A DNA stretch of 64,000 nt from positions 1 through 64,000 of the forward strand of contig JAEWTW010000030.1 in NCBI GenBank assembly GCA_023397655.1. Reading direction: 5' to 3'. Positions 35,952-44,418 of the stretch are shown here, in pieces. The DNA is from Bacillota bacterium (GTDB lineage Bacteria; Bacillota; Clostridia; Christensenellales; SZUA-584). Every line of letters starts with the position of its first letter. The first letter of the stretch is position 1. The position numbers and the translations under genes are program-made. The notes beneath the pieces were generated by a model that saw only the letters and a program-made list of their open reading frames with translations, ran no database searches and was not told the origin of the DNA.

Positions 35952-37217
35952 TTACGGCACTTGCTGATGGATTGCCACGTTGGCCGCTTCGATATCCGTG
36001 ATGTCATACCACACGATGTCCTTACCGTTCGCGCTGGACAGCAGCACCCGCGTGCTCTCCGGCGAGACCCTTCCGGACGAGCCGTCCACGAAGTAATACA
36101 CATACACGGCGTCATCCTTGGTATAGGCCACGAACCCGTCGCCCACAAAGTAGTTGAGCACGTTTTCAGCGATCATCACCGGTGCGGAGAACGTTTCGCC
36201 CGTTCTGGTGCACAGCATCAGGTCGCTGTCGTCGGCGCGCGGCCCGTTCATAAACACCAGATAGTCCCCGTCAATCATCGGGTCGTAGGCATACGTCCCG
36301 GGCAGGAACTGTATGCTCTGCAGATCGCCGCCCTCCTTCATCGGAATGATGCGGATCTCAGATTCCTCCGATACGGAGGATGATGCGGAGTTGCGTCCTT
36401 CCACCACCTTGGTTTCATCCTTGGGCTCCACAAACACCAGCGCATCCTTGGAAAGATAGGCGCCGCTCGGCGAGAACCTCACGAAGTCCGGATCCACAAG
36501 CTCCTCAATCACCACGGACTCCTGCGTGGGCAGATGGAACAGATACAGCTTGTCCGTGCCCTTGCCGGTCTGCTGCAGCCACGCCGCATAATCGCCCGCA
36601 AGCGTTACCTTGGGCTTGCCGTAGGAATATTCCCGCAGCACGAACGCCGTCTTGCTCGTACGGTCATACGCGCATACCGCACCGCCGTCCGCAGATTTGC
36701 AGTCCAGATACACGATGAACTTGTCATTGATCCTGGGCTCAAACAGGCTGGTATATTTCATCTTGATTTCTGCCACCGCTTCAGTCGCCTTGGTGTCCAG
36801 ATTATATATCGCAATGGTATTAAGCTCGGGAGACATCTCCTCTGCCGCACCGGTGGAGAAAACCACCTCTCGCCCGAACACATACGGATCGTTGATGGAT
36901 TGGTTGGGTATCGCCAGCTCCTCAGCCCCTTCTGACATGTCCGGTCTGGCAATGGGCGTCGGTTTGGGCGTCGTCGTCGGCACCACGGTGGGCGTAGGCG
37001 TGGGTGTGGCTTTTCCGCCGCCGCCAAACAGCGGTACGATAACGAAAATGATCAGCGCCGCGAGTCCGGCCACAGCCAGCACTATACCGCCGATTTTCAG
37101 TATCGGTGTGAGTCCGGATGCGCTGAACGAAGCGCTTCTTTGTCCGCGTCCCTTCCGCAGGCGCATGCTCTTGCGCCGCCGCCGTCTTCTGATTCTTTCC
37201 CTGATAGAATTAAACAA
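35952..37217 (-). CDS. Membrane-anchored protein with beta-propeller-like extracellular domain
   Basis: About 421 aa. A very basic cytoplasmic N-terminus (a run of Arg near residues 7-15) is followed by one membrane helix (about 40-65). A Pro/Thr-rich spacer (TPTPTPTVVPTTTPKPTP) comes next, then about 310 residues with repeated short strands such as KFIVYLDCK, YAAWLQQ, YLVFMNG and FVAYTKDD, suggestive of a TolB/WD-like propeller. TTG 37217 is chosen because GGGAGGTG precedes it; the frame stays open to 37271. No enzyme motif is seen. Role unknown, possibly cell-envelope sensing. Confidence 0.6.
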   Translation of the reverse strand: MFNSIRERIRRRRRRKSMRLRKGRGQRSASFSASGLTPILKIGGIVLAVAGLAALIIFVIVPLFGGGGKATPTPTPTVVPTTTPKPTPIARPDMSEGAEELAIPNQSINDPYVFGREVVFSTGAAEEMSPELNTIAIYNLDTKATEAVAEIKMKYTSLFEPRINDKFIVYLDCKSADGGAVCAYDRTSKTAFVLREYSYGKPKVTLAGDYAAWLQQTGKGTDKLYLFHLPTQESVVIEELVDPDFVRFSPSGAYLSKDALVFVEPKDETKVVEGRNSASSSVSEESEIRIIPMKEGGDLQSIQFLPGTYAYDPMIDGDYLVFMNGPRADDSDLMLCTRTGETFSAPVMIAENVLNYFVGDGFVAYTKDDAVYVYYFVDGSSGRVSPESTRVLLSSANGKDIVWYDITDIEAANVAIHQQVP

Positions 37218-37318
37218 CTTTACACCTCCCGAGCCGGTTTCGCGTTGTGTGAAAGTATTTGCCATATACATTATAACAAAACGCGCATGATTTTCAACCG
37301 AAACACCAAAAAGAGCTG

Positions 37319-38260
37319 CTAAATAGGCTCCTCTTCCTCCCAGGCATACTGCTTGTTCAGAAATGCGCGCACGGCGTCGTTAAACCTGTCTGCCTTTTCC
37401 TCATGCACAAAGTGGCCGCAGTTGCGCAAACGTATGTGCTCCGCTCCGGGTATGATCAGCGTAAAATCGCGGATCATGTCCTCATCGTGCAGCTTGTCCT
37501 CCGTCCCGGAGATCACCAGCGTCCTGTGCCGCATGCTTTTTAGCAGAGACCGCGCGTACGTGTCGTCAAAGTGCGTCATCATCATCACCAGCGTTTCCCG
37601 CACATCGCGGCTGCGCAGCGGCAGGTAATACCCCTCCACCACTTCACCCCTCAGCTGTGTCGCGTCGAAGAACAGGCCGCTCAGCATGCCGCGCACCGAA
37701 GCTTCGCTCAGATAGGCCATGAATATCACCCGTCCCAGCCACGTGGTCAGCATGCGCAGCGAAAACGGATAGTTCTCGCTGGGGCCGCCGGGGGAGACGA
37801 GGATCAGCCGGTTCACCTTCTGCGGATGGGCATGCGCAAAACAGATAACGCTCAGCGCTCCGGTGGAAAACGCCGCGATATGCGCCTTCCTGATGCGCAG
37901 CGCTTTCATAAAGGCTTCGATCACCAGCGCCTGCTCCTCCACCGTGAAGTAGATGTTGGGGTGCCCGCTGTAGCCGCAGCCTGCGAGATCCAGCGCGATC
38001 ACGCGGTAACCCTGGTCCGCAAAGTAACCGATGCTCTGCCGCCACGTAAACAGAGACTGCCCGATGCCGTGCACCAGCAGCAGCGTTTCGCCCTTGCCCT
38101 GCGATACATAGCGTATCGTCGTCTCAAAACGCAGTGTTTCGGCCCCCATCTCCGTCTCGTTGACGATATCAAATGTAATATCCACCGATGCGCCGGAATA
38201 CTCGTCGTATTTGGGGACCTTGCGGGCCCGGCTTTTGTAGTTGTATGTTTTGACTGCCAA
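37319..38260 (-). CDS. Alpha/beta hydrolase
   Basis: About 313 aa. The alpha/beta-hydrolase fold marks are LLLVHGIGQSLFTW (oxyanion region), VIALDLAGCGYSG, the nucleophile elbow AAFSTGALS (Ser in A-x-S-x-G), VISGTEDKLHD with the acid and NCGHFVHEE with the catalytic His. The substrate is unknown. TTG 38260 sits 6 nt behind GGGAGGTG; a GTG three codons upstream overlaps that site. A leading segment of about 45 residues precedes the fold. Confidence 0.85.
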   Translation of the reverse strand: MAVKTYNYKSRARKVPKYDEYSGASVDITFDIVNETEMGAETLRFETTIRYVSQGKGETLLLVHGIGQSLFTWRQSIGYFADQGYRVIALDLAGCGYSGHPNIYFTVEEQALVIEAFMKALRIRKAHIAAFSTGALSVICFAHAHPQKVNRLILVSPGGPSENYPFSLRMLTTWLGRVIFMAYLSEASVRGMLSGLFFDATQLRGEVVEGYYLPLRSRDVRETLVMMMTHFDDTYARSLLKSMRHRTLVISGTEDKLHDEDMIRDFTLIIPGAEHIRLRNCGHFVHEEKADRFNDAVRAFLNKQYAWEEEEPI

Positions 38261-38399
38261 AACAAACACCTCCCATCGGATGCGCCGCTAAAAACGCGCG
38301 CCACGGGAATTAAATATCGTTTTTCGATGTATGCTCAATATACTACGATTGAAAACACAAATCAACCCTGCTGTTAACTTAAACGAAATATATGTAACA

Positions 38400-39815
38400 T
38401 TATGGTAATATTATGCTGCGTCCCAGTGCCAGTGCGCTCTCTTTAAGCGCCTTGGGGTTGTTCCTTGACGGCGTTGTCACGCACTCCTTGTGCAGCGCCT
38501 TCAATATCCGTCCCACCGCGGGCGACGGCGATATGCCCAGCCACTCGGAAATCTCGCGCCCGGTCACTTTGAGCTCGCCCACCGTCCACGGCACGCCCTC
38601 GGCGACCATCCGGTCCAGCTCCTTCTGCCAGTTGTCCGCTGACGTCACGCGCATGACCGGCCAGCCGGAGCCAATCACGTCCGCACGGCGTATCTCAATC
38701 AGCCGCTCAAACGTTTCGCGTCCCAGCATCACCGCCCGCCGCCGTATCGTGGACGGTTTGGCCCTGCCTTCAAGGTCAAACATGTGCCAGCGCACCAGCG
38801 GCAGCACCTCGCGTATCGTCCTGTTGTCGAACCGGAGCTCCGTCATTTCCTCGCGCGCCAGCTCTTCGCCGATTATCTCGTGCTCATAGAACTTGCCGCT
38901 GTCCGCCAGCGCCGTTGGTTTGCCGATGTCGTGCAGCAGCGCCGCCAGCCGCAGCACCCGCTCGGGCGGAGCTGCCGCGCACGCGTGCAGACAGTGCCGC
39001 AGCACGTCGTGTTTATGAAACTTTATTGTCTGTTCCACGCCGTCTCCCGAGCACAGCCGGGGGAGGACGTACTTCAGCGCGCCGATCTCCAGCAATATGT
39101 TGAGTCCGCGCAGCGGCGCGTCCGTCACTTTCAGTCCCGGATACTTGGTGTCCGCCAGCAGTATTTTCATCAGCTCGTCCCGCTTGCGCTCCGGAGATAT
39201 GTCCGCCAGCAGCGATGCCCGTCTTGTCGCGCATTCCAGCAAATCCGGCGCCACGCTGAATCCCAGCTCCGCCGCGAACCGCGCCATCCGCATGATGCGC
39301 AGGCCGTCGTCGCGTATCGTGATGTCCGGGTCTTCCGCCGCCGCCCGCAGAACCTTATTCTTTACGTCGCTCAGTCCGCGCCCTGTGGGGTCGGTCAGCT
39401 CCAAAGTTTTCAGATTCAGATACAGCGCGCCTGCGGTAAAGTCCCGCCTCGACGCGTCCTCGCGGATATCCTTCGTAAATTCCACGCGGTAGGGGCGGTG
39501 CGCACCGCCCGGCGGATAGTAGTCCCGCCGGAAAGTGGTGTGCTCGAAGCTGTGTTTCTCGCCGTCCAGCTTCACGCGTATCTCGATGGTGCCCAGCTCC
39601 AGCGCTTTCTCCGTCACCGAATGCCCCGCCTCGCGCGATATCGCCGCCGCCGTCACGGGGTCCGCGGTCGAGCAGATATCAAAATCGCCCCCGGGCAGCC
39701 CGAGGACGAGGTTTCGCACGTATCCGCCCACCAAAAACAGCTCAAAGCCGCGGGCGGCAAACAGTTCAGTCAACACCGCAAAGCTGCGGGGGAGCTGCAC
39801 ATCAGCCAATTTCAT
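38400..39815 (-). CDS. cca: CCA tRNA nucleotidyltransferase / poly(A) polymerase family protein
   Basis: 471 aa class II nucleotidyltransferase that adds or repairs the tRNA 3' CCA end. The N-terminal catalytic head has FLVGGYVRNLVLGLPGGDFDICS with the metal-binding D-x-D (GDFDI) and the basic RIMRMARFAAELGF segment. An HD domain in the second half carries ALLHDIGKPTA. Whether it adds CCA or only part of it cannot be told from motifs. The start lies inside the end of dapF (14 nt overlap), so the two are coupled. Confidence 0.9.
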   Translation of the reverse strand: MKLADVQLPRSFAVLTELFAARGFELFLVGGYVRNLVLGLPGGDFDICSTADPVTAAAISREAGHSVTEKALELGTIEIRVKLDGEKHSFEHTTFRRDYYPPGGAHRPYRVEFTKDIREDASRRDFTAGALYLNLKTLELTDPTGRGLSDVKNKVLRAAAEDPDITIRDDGLRIMRMARFAAELGFSVAPDLLECATRRASLLADISPERKRDELMKILLADTKYPGLKVTDAPLRGLNILLEIGALKYVLPRLCSGDGVEQTIKFHKHDVLRHCLHACAAAPPERVLRLAALLHDIGKPTALADSGKFYEHEIIGEELAREEMTELRFDNRTIREVLPLVRWHMFDLEGRAKPSTIRRRAVMLGRETFERLIEIRRADVIGSGWPVMRVTSADNWQKELDRMVAEGVPWTVGELKVTGREISEWLGISPSPAVGRILKALHKECVTTPSRNNPKALKESALALGRSIILP

Positions 39816-40635
39816 CGTTCAATATGGCGGTATAAACCTCTTCCGCCGGTCCCGTCATCAGCACACGCCCGTCTTCGGTTGTCTCGATGATAAGCCGTCC
39901 CACCGACAGGTGCACGTTCACTCTGGAGCCCGTCAGCCCTTTTCTGTACGTCGCCACGCCGCTGGCGCACGAGCCGGTGCCGCACGCAAGCGTCAGGCCC
40001 GCGCCGCGCTCCCATGTCAGCACCCGTATGTTCTCGCTGTCCAGCACCTGCACAAAGTTCACGTTGCTCTTGCGCGGGAATATCGAATGCCGCTCGATAG
40101 CCGGGCCCAGCACCGTCGCGTCCACCGCTTCGATATCGTCCACCAGCACCATCGTATGCGGCACGCCCATCAGCACCGACGACACCTTCACATGCCGTCC
40201 CGCCGCTTCAATCTCCACGTTCTCCGCAATACCTTCGCCCTGCATCGGTATGCTGGCGCGGTCGAATTTGGGGACGCCCATGTCCACGCACACGTCCAGC
40301 ACCCTGCCGTTTTCCACGATCAGTTTCGGCTTTATGATTCCCGCCAGCGTTTCCACCGTCATGTCTTCCTTGTTCACGATGCCGTGTTCATACACGTACT
40401 TGGCAAAGCAGCGTATCCCGTTGCCGCACATTTCCGCTTCGCTCCCGTCCGCGTTGATGATCCGCATACGCACGTCCGCTTCCGTTGACGGCAGCACCAC
40501 CATGATGCCGTCGCCGCCCACGCTGAGCCGTCTTGTGCACACCTTTTCTGCCACGGCGTTCCAGTCCCGGCCCGTGCCGTCGTCCTCGAACACCAGAAAG
40601 TCGTTGCCCAGCCCGTGCATCTTCGTGAATTCCAT
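39802..40635 (-). CDS. dapF: Diaminopimelate epimerase
   Basis: 277 aa. It converts LL- to meso-diaminopimelate for lysine and peptidoglycan synthesis. Both catalytic Cys are in place: EMCGNGIRCFAKYV and ACGTGSCASGVA. The start MEFTKMHGLGNDF is typical, with GGAGGTAACAA before the ATG. First in a dapF-cca pair. No other dap genes are in the window. Confidence 0.96.
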   Translation of the reverse strand: MEFTKMHGLGNDFLVFEDDGTGRDWNAVAEKVCTRRLSVGGDGIMVVLPSTEADVRMRIINADGSEAEMCGNGIRCFAKYVYEHGIVNKEDMTVETLAGIIKPKLIVENGRVLDVCVDMGVPKFDRASIPMQGEGIAENVEIEAAGRHVKVSSVLMGVPHTMVLVDDIEAVDATVLGPAIERHSIFPRKSNVNFVQVLDSENIRVLTWERGAGLTLACGTGSCASGVATYRKGLTGSRVNVHLSVGRLIIETTEDGRVLMTGPAEEVYTAILNDEIG

Positions 40636-40710
40636 TTGTTACCTCCGCGATTCGTTGTACCGCCATTATACTCTTGTGATTAATTGGACGCAACCTTGCG
40701 GCAGACAAAT

Positions 40711-40790
40711 GGCTCTGAGGGCGCTGCCCTCAAACTCCCGCTCAAGGGGCTCGCCCCTTGAGAATCCCACTGGAAATGCTACGCATTTCC
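40711..40790 (-). repeat. Modular hairpin-array repeat, copy 3 (inverted, shortened)
   Basis: Reverse-complement version of the modules at 13144 and 26598: gaaatgcgtagcatttc, tcaaggggcgagccccttga and tgagggcagcgccctca. The 5' modules are missing. It sits at the boundary of the AT-rich island. Confidence 0.8.
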
Positions 40791-40862
40791 TATGATTTAA
40801 AGATTTAATATTGATTCGAATAAAGCAACTCTTTATATCTGTTTTGAAATTAATAATTAGGG

Positions 40863-41633
40863 TTAATCTGCATCATTAGTTTCTGTTCCACTTTTTATAT
40901 GGTATTGTATGTTATGTTTGTTACAATAGTTAGCCACTAATTTGGCTTGCTCATTATAGTATGTTTTATGGTTGGTATAACTAGTTATTTCTTTGCTGTA
41001 ATTAGTCCGCCCAAAGATGATTTTATCTGCAAAATTCACAGCCTCAAGTATATCCGTTAAATCTTGCTGTATAATATTCGGAGTTGGATATGGTTCTATA
41101 CTTACCCACGTTTGGAACCCGCGATCATGTAATTCCCTAAGTGCAACTAAGCGATCATTATATGGCGAAGCACCAGGCTCCACACGCCGACGATAATCTT
41201 CATTTAATGATATAAGTGTAATGCCATATTCATTTTCTTTAGAATAACTAGTTAAATCTAAAGGTAAAATTCCTTTCGTTAATACAGAACATTTTATTCC
41301 TGATGCGTTCAGTTTCTCTATTATCTTCATTGACATTTGAATTATTTCTTGATAACCATACATAAACGGGTCAGTTGTAAAGCTAAGCTGAACAGATTGA
41401 ATTTTACTTTTTAATCTTGGAATTTCTTTATCTAAAATATCCAATGCATTTACAGCAAGCTTCGGATTTATCCATTCCTCATATGATGATACCTTACCAA
41501 ATCTCTTTGCCATTAAAAATGCATAGCATGGGTATTTACAACCATGTGAACACCCCAAGACATGATTAATAGTATAGTCACCATACTCTACTCCTGTTTT
41601 ATACAGCATAGTCTTTCTTAATATTTCTAGCAT
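40863..41633 (-). CDS. SplB-like radical SAM-type protein with three-Cys motif
   Basis: 256 aa. The N-terminal motif NHVLGCSHGCKYPCYAF has three Cys spaced C-x3-C-x3-C, close to but not the same as the canonical radical SAM C-x3-C-x2-C. Downstream features fit a TIM-barrel radical SAM protein of the spore-photoproduct-lyase-like group (COG1533): VQLSFTTDPF, CSVLTKGIL, GITLISLNEDYRRRVEPGA and TWVSIEPYPTP. It starts 9 nt after the TcmP-like gene and is strongly AT-rich compared with dapF-cca next door. Predicted to bind a 4Fe-4S cluster; substrate unknown. Confidence 0.78.
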   Translation of the reverse strand: MLEILRKTMLYKTGVEYGDYTINHVLGCSHGCKYPCYAFLMAKRFGKVSSYEEWINPKLAVNALDILDKEIPRLKSKIQSVQLSFTTDPFMYGYQEIIQMSMKIIEKLNASGIKCSVLTKGILPLDLTSYSKENEYGITLISLNEDYRRRVEPGASPYNDRLVALRELHDRGFQTWVSIEPYPTPNIIQQDLTDILEAVNFADKIIFGRTNYSKEITSYTNHKTYYNEQAKLVANYCNKHNIQYHIKSGTETNDAD

Positions 41634-41642
41634 TTATAAATC

Positions 41643-42479
41643 CTACTTTTGTTTTAAAATATAATTGGCAACTTTTAATGCTAATCCAATCGCTTTTGGA
41701 CTATCATTTGAGACAGCAAAGCAAAACAAGAACAACGGTGAGTTTTTACTATTATATAGTATGCGTGGGTTCTTGGATACAGCAGGGAAGATAGTTCCAA
41801 GTCTCTTGCAAACATACTGACTTAAAGTTTGGATACTGACATCTTTATAGACATTAGTTATTCCAAACATATTTGTTTGTGGGTCTTCCTTGTAAAACTC
41901 TTGTTCCCAATCACTATCCCCAAGGATTCTATTTAAAACCTCTCTCCATGATGCATCAATCTCACCATTCTTCTTCATAAGCCTATTTACAGCACTAAAG
42001 GGAAACAAATACCACACATCAATTGCTTTTGTATGGGCTATACACTTTAATGTTTCCCAATTCACTTCAGTAGCGTATGGATCTAAAAACAAAATTGCTC
42101 TATTATATCTCCAATCAATACCAGTGCACAGTTTCTTTAATTCTTCATTGCTATCCCCGTTACAAATAGAAATACGATTCTTATATTCAAAAAATTCAGA
42201 GTCTATGGTTTTCTGTAATTGCTCTGCATATTCTTTTTTCTTTTCTATAAATAAATATTTATCAAATTTGGTTTTTGCATTTAAGGCAAGCCGAGCTGAT
42301 CCTTCAATAATCTCTTCACCCTTACCTAATGTTATAGCACCCGACCCTGCAAAAGCATCTATATAAATCTTATTAAACCGATAATTTTTCAGTGCAGTAA
42401 CATAGAAGTTTAAATAATCTGATAAAATATCTAATTTTTCAACTGTCCAAGGACCTCCAAAATTTTGATAGGTGTCCAT
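41643..42479 (-). CDS. Three-Cys-motif partner protein, TcmP-like (methyltransferase-like)
   Basis: 278 aa. The N-terminal half has class I SAM-methyltransferase-like motifs: KIYIDAFAGSGAI (motif I position), YLFIEKKKEYA (acidic residue after strand 2) and AILFLDPYATEVNW, similar to the DPPY motif of amino methylases. The C-terminal half is helical, with no recognised domain. The pattern and the neighbouring three-Cys protein match the uncharacterised TcmP family as I remember it. The ATG follows AAGGGGTATAAAGT. It is first in a two-gene, AT-rich cassette. Function unknown. Confidence 0.75.
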   Translation of the reverse strand: MDTYQNFGGPWTVEKLDILSDYLNFYVTALKNYRFNKIYIDAFAGSGAITLGKGEEIIEGSARLALNAKTKFDKYLFIEKKKEYAEQLQKTIDSEFFEYKNRISICNGDSNEELKKLCTGIDWRYNRAILFLDPYATEVNWETLKCIAHTKAIDVWYLFPFSAVNRLMKKNGEIDASWREVLNRILGDSDWEQEFYKEDPQTNMFGITNVYKDVSIQTLSQYVCKRLGTIFPAVSKNPRILYNSKNSPLFLFCFAVSNDSPKAIGLALKVANYILKQK

Positions 42480-42582
42480 ACTTTATACCCCTTAAAATTT
42501 GTTATTCAGGATATCAATATCAAACTCACTCCATATTTCGACATAATATAATATTTTCCTTTACTCCCAAAACTTTTTCCCA

Positions 42583-42623
42583 CCAACATTCCATACACCC
42601 TCCTGTCCCTCCCGCCGCAAATA
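42583..42623. repeat. Direct repeat upstream of the arr-like gene (copy 1)
   Basis: ccaacattcca, ccctcctgt and cctcccgccgcaaata recur in the same order and orientation at 43786-43828, with a few mismatches and one 2-nt length difference. The two copies bracket the arr-like gene. Confidence 0.7.
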
Positions 42624-42925
42624 AACCAATATGCAAAAATCTCTACTCCAATGCTTACCTAACCACGCTGGCGGAGCTGTCGCCGGTAAAGCAGGAGAAT
42701 CTGGATTAAATTTGTCTATGCAGGAAATTCGATATTTGGATAAAACACTTCGTGAGAATGAATCATAAAGTTGGAAAGCTCTTTGCAACTTAATTATAGC
42801 ATAAAGATGGTGATAAATGCAGTCTTTTAATGCTCTGTGATTGCCAGTATACTGATAAAACGAATGCCCCAATGTTTTCATTTACGAATCAAAAGAGGCG
42901 GTTTCATAAATAGGAGGAAGCTTAG

Positions 42926-43675
42926 ATGAATTCGAAATTTGATCCAAATAACGCCGTCATTAAACTATGTGTAATCGGTATGAGTCTGGAAGACAGCGGA
43001 AACATTGAAGATGCAATTGCCATGTTTCAAAAAGCTTGGGACGAATCAGCAGACGACTATGAACGATTTATTGCAGCCTATCATTTAGCCCGCCAGCAAA
43101 AGACCGTTACAGAAAAATTAAAGTGGATGGAAGCTTCTTTACAGTACGCTCAAAATATCAACGATGTGAACGTGAAAAGTGCCTACCCAACGCTATATTT
43201 AAACGTTGCCAAATGTTACGAGGAATTATCTGACCTAAAAAATGCAGCGAGAAATTCTGAGTTGTCAAAATCATATATGGGTGCGCCTTTAGATGATGGA
43301 CCTTTTTATCACGGTACAAAGGCTGATTTGCAGGTTGGCGATTTACTGACCGCGGGTGGAAATTCAAATTACAAATCTGACTTTATAATGAACCACATTT
43401 ATTTCACTGCCAATGTCAATGGCGCAGGGCTTGCAGCCGCATTGGCAACAGGGGAAGGAAGAGAGCGCGTTTACATCGTTGAACCAACAGGTGAATTTGA
43501 AAACGACCCAAATGTGACGGACAAAAAATTCCCCGGTAACTTAACACGTTCTTATCGCTCACTGGAACCTTTAAGAGTTATTGGCGAGCAAACAGAATGG
43601 GCGAGGCTGACAACTTCACAGCGGCAGGAATGGCGCGAAAATTTAGCCAAAAGCAAGGGTGAAATTATTAACTGA
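42926..43675 (+). CDS. TPR-like domain fused to rifampin ADP-ribosyltransferase (Arr-like)
   Basis: 249 aa. Residues 1-115 form helical repeats of TPR type (SLEDSGNIEDAIAMFQKAW; YLNVAKCYEELSDLKNAA). The C-terminal ~130 residues match Arr: DGPFYHGTKADLQVGDLL, NHIYFTANVNGAGLAAAL, VYIVEPTGEFENDPNVTD, KKFPGNLTRSYRSLEPLRVI. Arr enzymes inactivate rifamycins by ADP-ribosylation with NAD+. Classical Arr is about 140 aa and lacks the TPR part. The ATG follows AGGAGG. It lies inside a repeat-bounded segment next to the TcmP cassette and has lower GC than the flanking genes, which suggests lateral gain. Resistance itself is a prediction. Confidence 0.82.
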   Translation: MNSKFDPNNAVIKLCVIGMSLEDSGNIEDAIAMFQKAWDESADDYERFIAAYHLARQQKTVTEKLKWMEASLQYAQNINDVNVKSAYPTLYLNVAKCYEELSDLKNAARNSELSKSYMGAPLDDGPFYHGTKADLQVGDLLTAGGNSNYKSDFIMNHIYFTANVNGAGLAAALATGEGRERVYIVEPTGEFENDPNVTDKKFPGNLTRSYRSLEPLRVIGEQTEWARLTTSQRQEWRENLAKSKGEIIN

Positions 43676-43682
43676 TCTGTTT

Positions 43683-43785
43683 TGCCTGTCCTTTCGAGCA
43701 CAGCGAGAACTCCCCCTGTCAAGTGCTCCACTTCTAAGGATTTCTCTTGCCAGTACGGCTGTCTTTATTGTAAAGCAAATCTCTC
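43683..43785. repeat. Intergenic repeat-like segment (tgtcctttcgagcacagcgaga)
   Basis: Contains tgtcctttcgagcacagcga, resembling common clostridial 'tgtcatttcgagcgcagcgag' intergenic repeats and distantly the core at 18750. It lies between the arr-like gene and the second direct-repeat copy, with no coding potential of its own. Confidence 0.4.
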
Positions 43786-43828
43786 CCAACATTCCACATC
43801 CGCCCTCCTGTTCCTCCCGCCGCAAATA
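43786..43828. repeat. Direct repeat downstream of the arr-like gene (copy 2)
   Basis: Second copy of the sequence at 42583-42623, same orientation, about 1.2 kb apart. No transposase or integrase is present. Confidence 0.7.
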
Positions 43829-43874
43829 TGTTAGAATAATACAAGACATTCACTGAGAGGTTTTATACGCATCC

Positions 43875-44414
43875 ATGAACTTAAGCTTAAGCTGCATCGG
43901 CAAGGAAGACTTACCTCAAATTGCGAAGCTGGCCAACAACCGCGCCATCGCCGCGATGACCAACAACCTGCCGCACCCGTACACCGAAGCACACGCGCAG
44001 CAGTGGTACGACTATGTGCAGAACCACGACGCCGAGCACGCGTTCAAAATCTGTGCGGGGCGCAAGCTGATTGGCGTTATCGGTCTGGTGCTGGAGGACG
44101 ATCACAACCGCGCGGAGCTGGGTTACTGGCTGGGCGAGCCGTACTGGAACAAGGGCTATGCCACCGAGGCCGTCTCCATGGCGCTGGCGTACGCATTCGG
44201 CGTGCTGGGTGTCCGCCGCGTGTATTCCCGCTGCTACGCCGTCAACGCAGCGTCCCGGCGTGTGCTGGAGAAAAGCGGCTTCTCGCAAGAGGGCTGCCTT
44301 TTGCAGCACCACGAATGCATGAGCGTCGTGCACGACGTCGTCTGCTATGGCCTGCTCAAACCGCAATACGACGCGCTCCTTGCGCATAACAATAATCAGA
44401 CACCGGAGGAATGA
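43875..44414 (+). CDS. GNAT family N-acetyltransferase (RimJ/RimL-like)
   Basis: 179 aa. The acetyl-CoA-binding region appears as LGYWLGEPYWNKGYATEAVSMAL, followed by VYSRCYAVNAASRRVLEKSGF, both typical of the RimJ/RimL branch that acetylates protein N-termini or small amines. The substrate is unknown. GC rises back to the level of the core genes here. It ends 4 nt before the CoA-transferase and probably starts that operon. Confidence 0.88.
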   Translation: MNLSLSCIGKEDLPQIAKLANNRAIAAMTNNLPHPYTEAHAQQWYDYVQNHDAEHAFKICAGRKLIGVIGLVLEDDHNRAELGYWLGEPYWNKGYATEAVSMALAYAFGVLGVRRVYSRCYAVNAASRRVLEKSGFSQEGCLLQHHECMSVVHDVVCYGLLKPQYDALLAHNNNQTPEE

Positions 44415-44418
44415 CAGC

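Noticed and set aside
42561..42881. 106-codon minus-strand open frame between the TcmP-like and arr-like genes
   Set aside because: No ribosome binding site; its last part is a translation of the direct repeat at 42583-42623, and the rest matches nothing I know.
40711..43870. Complete integrative element or prophage
   Set aside because: No integrase, transposase, attachment-site tRNA or phage structural gene is present; only AT-rich genes and repeats.
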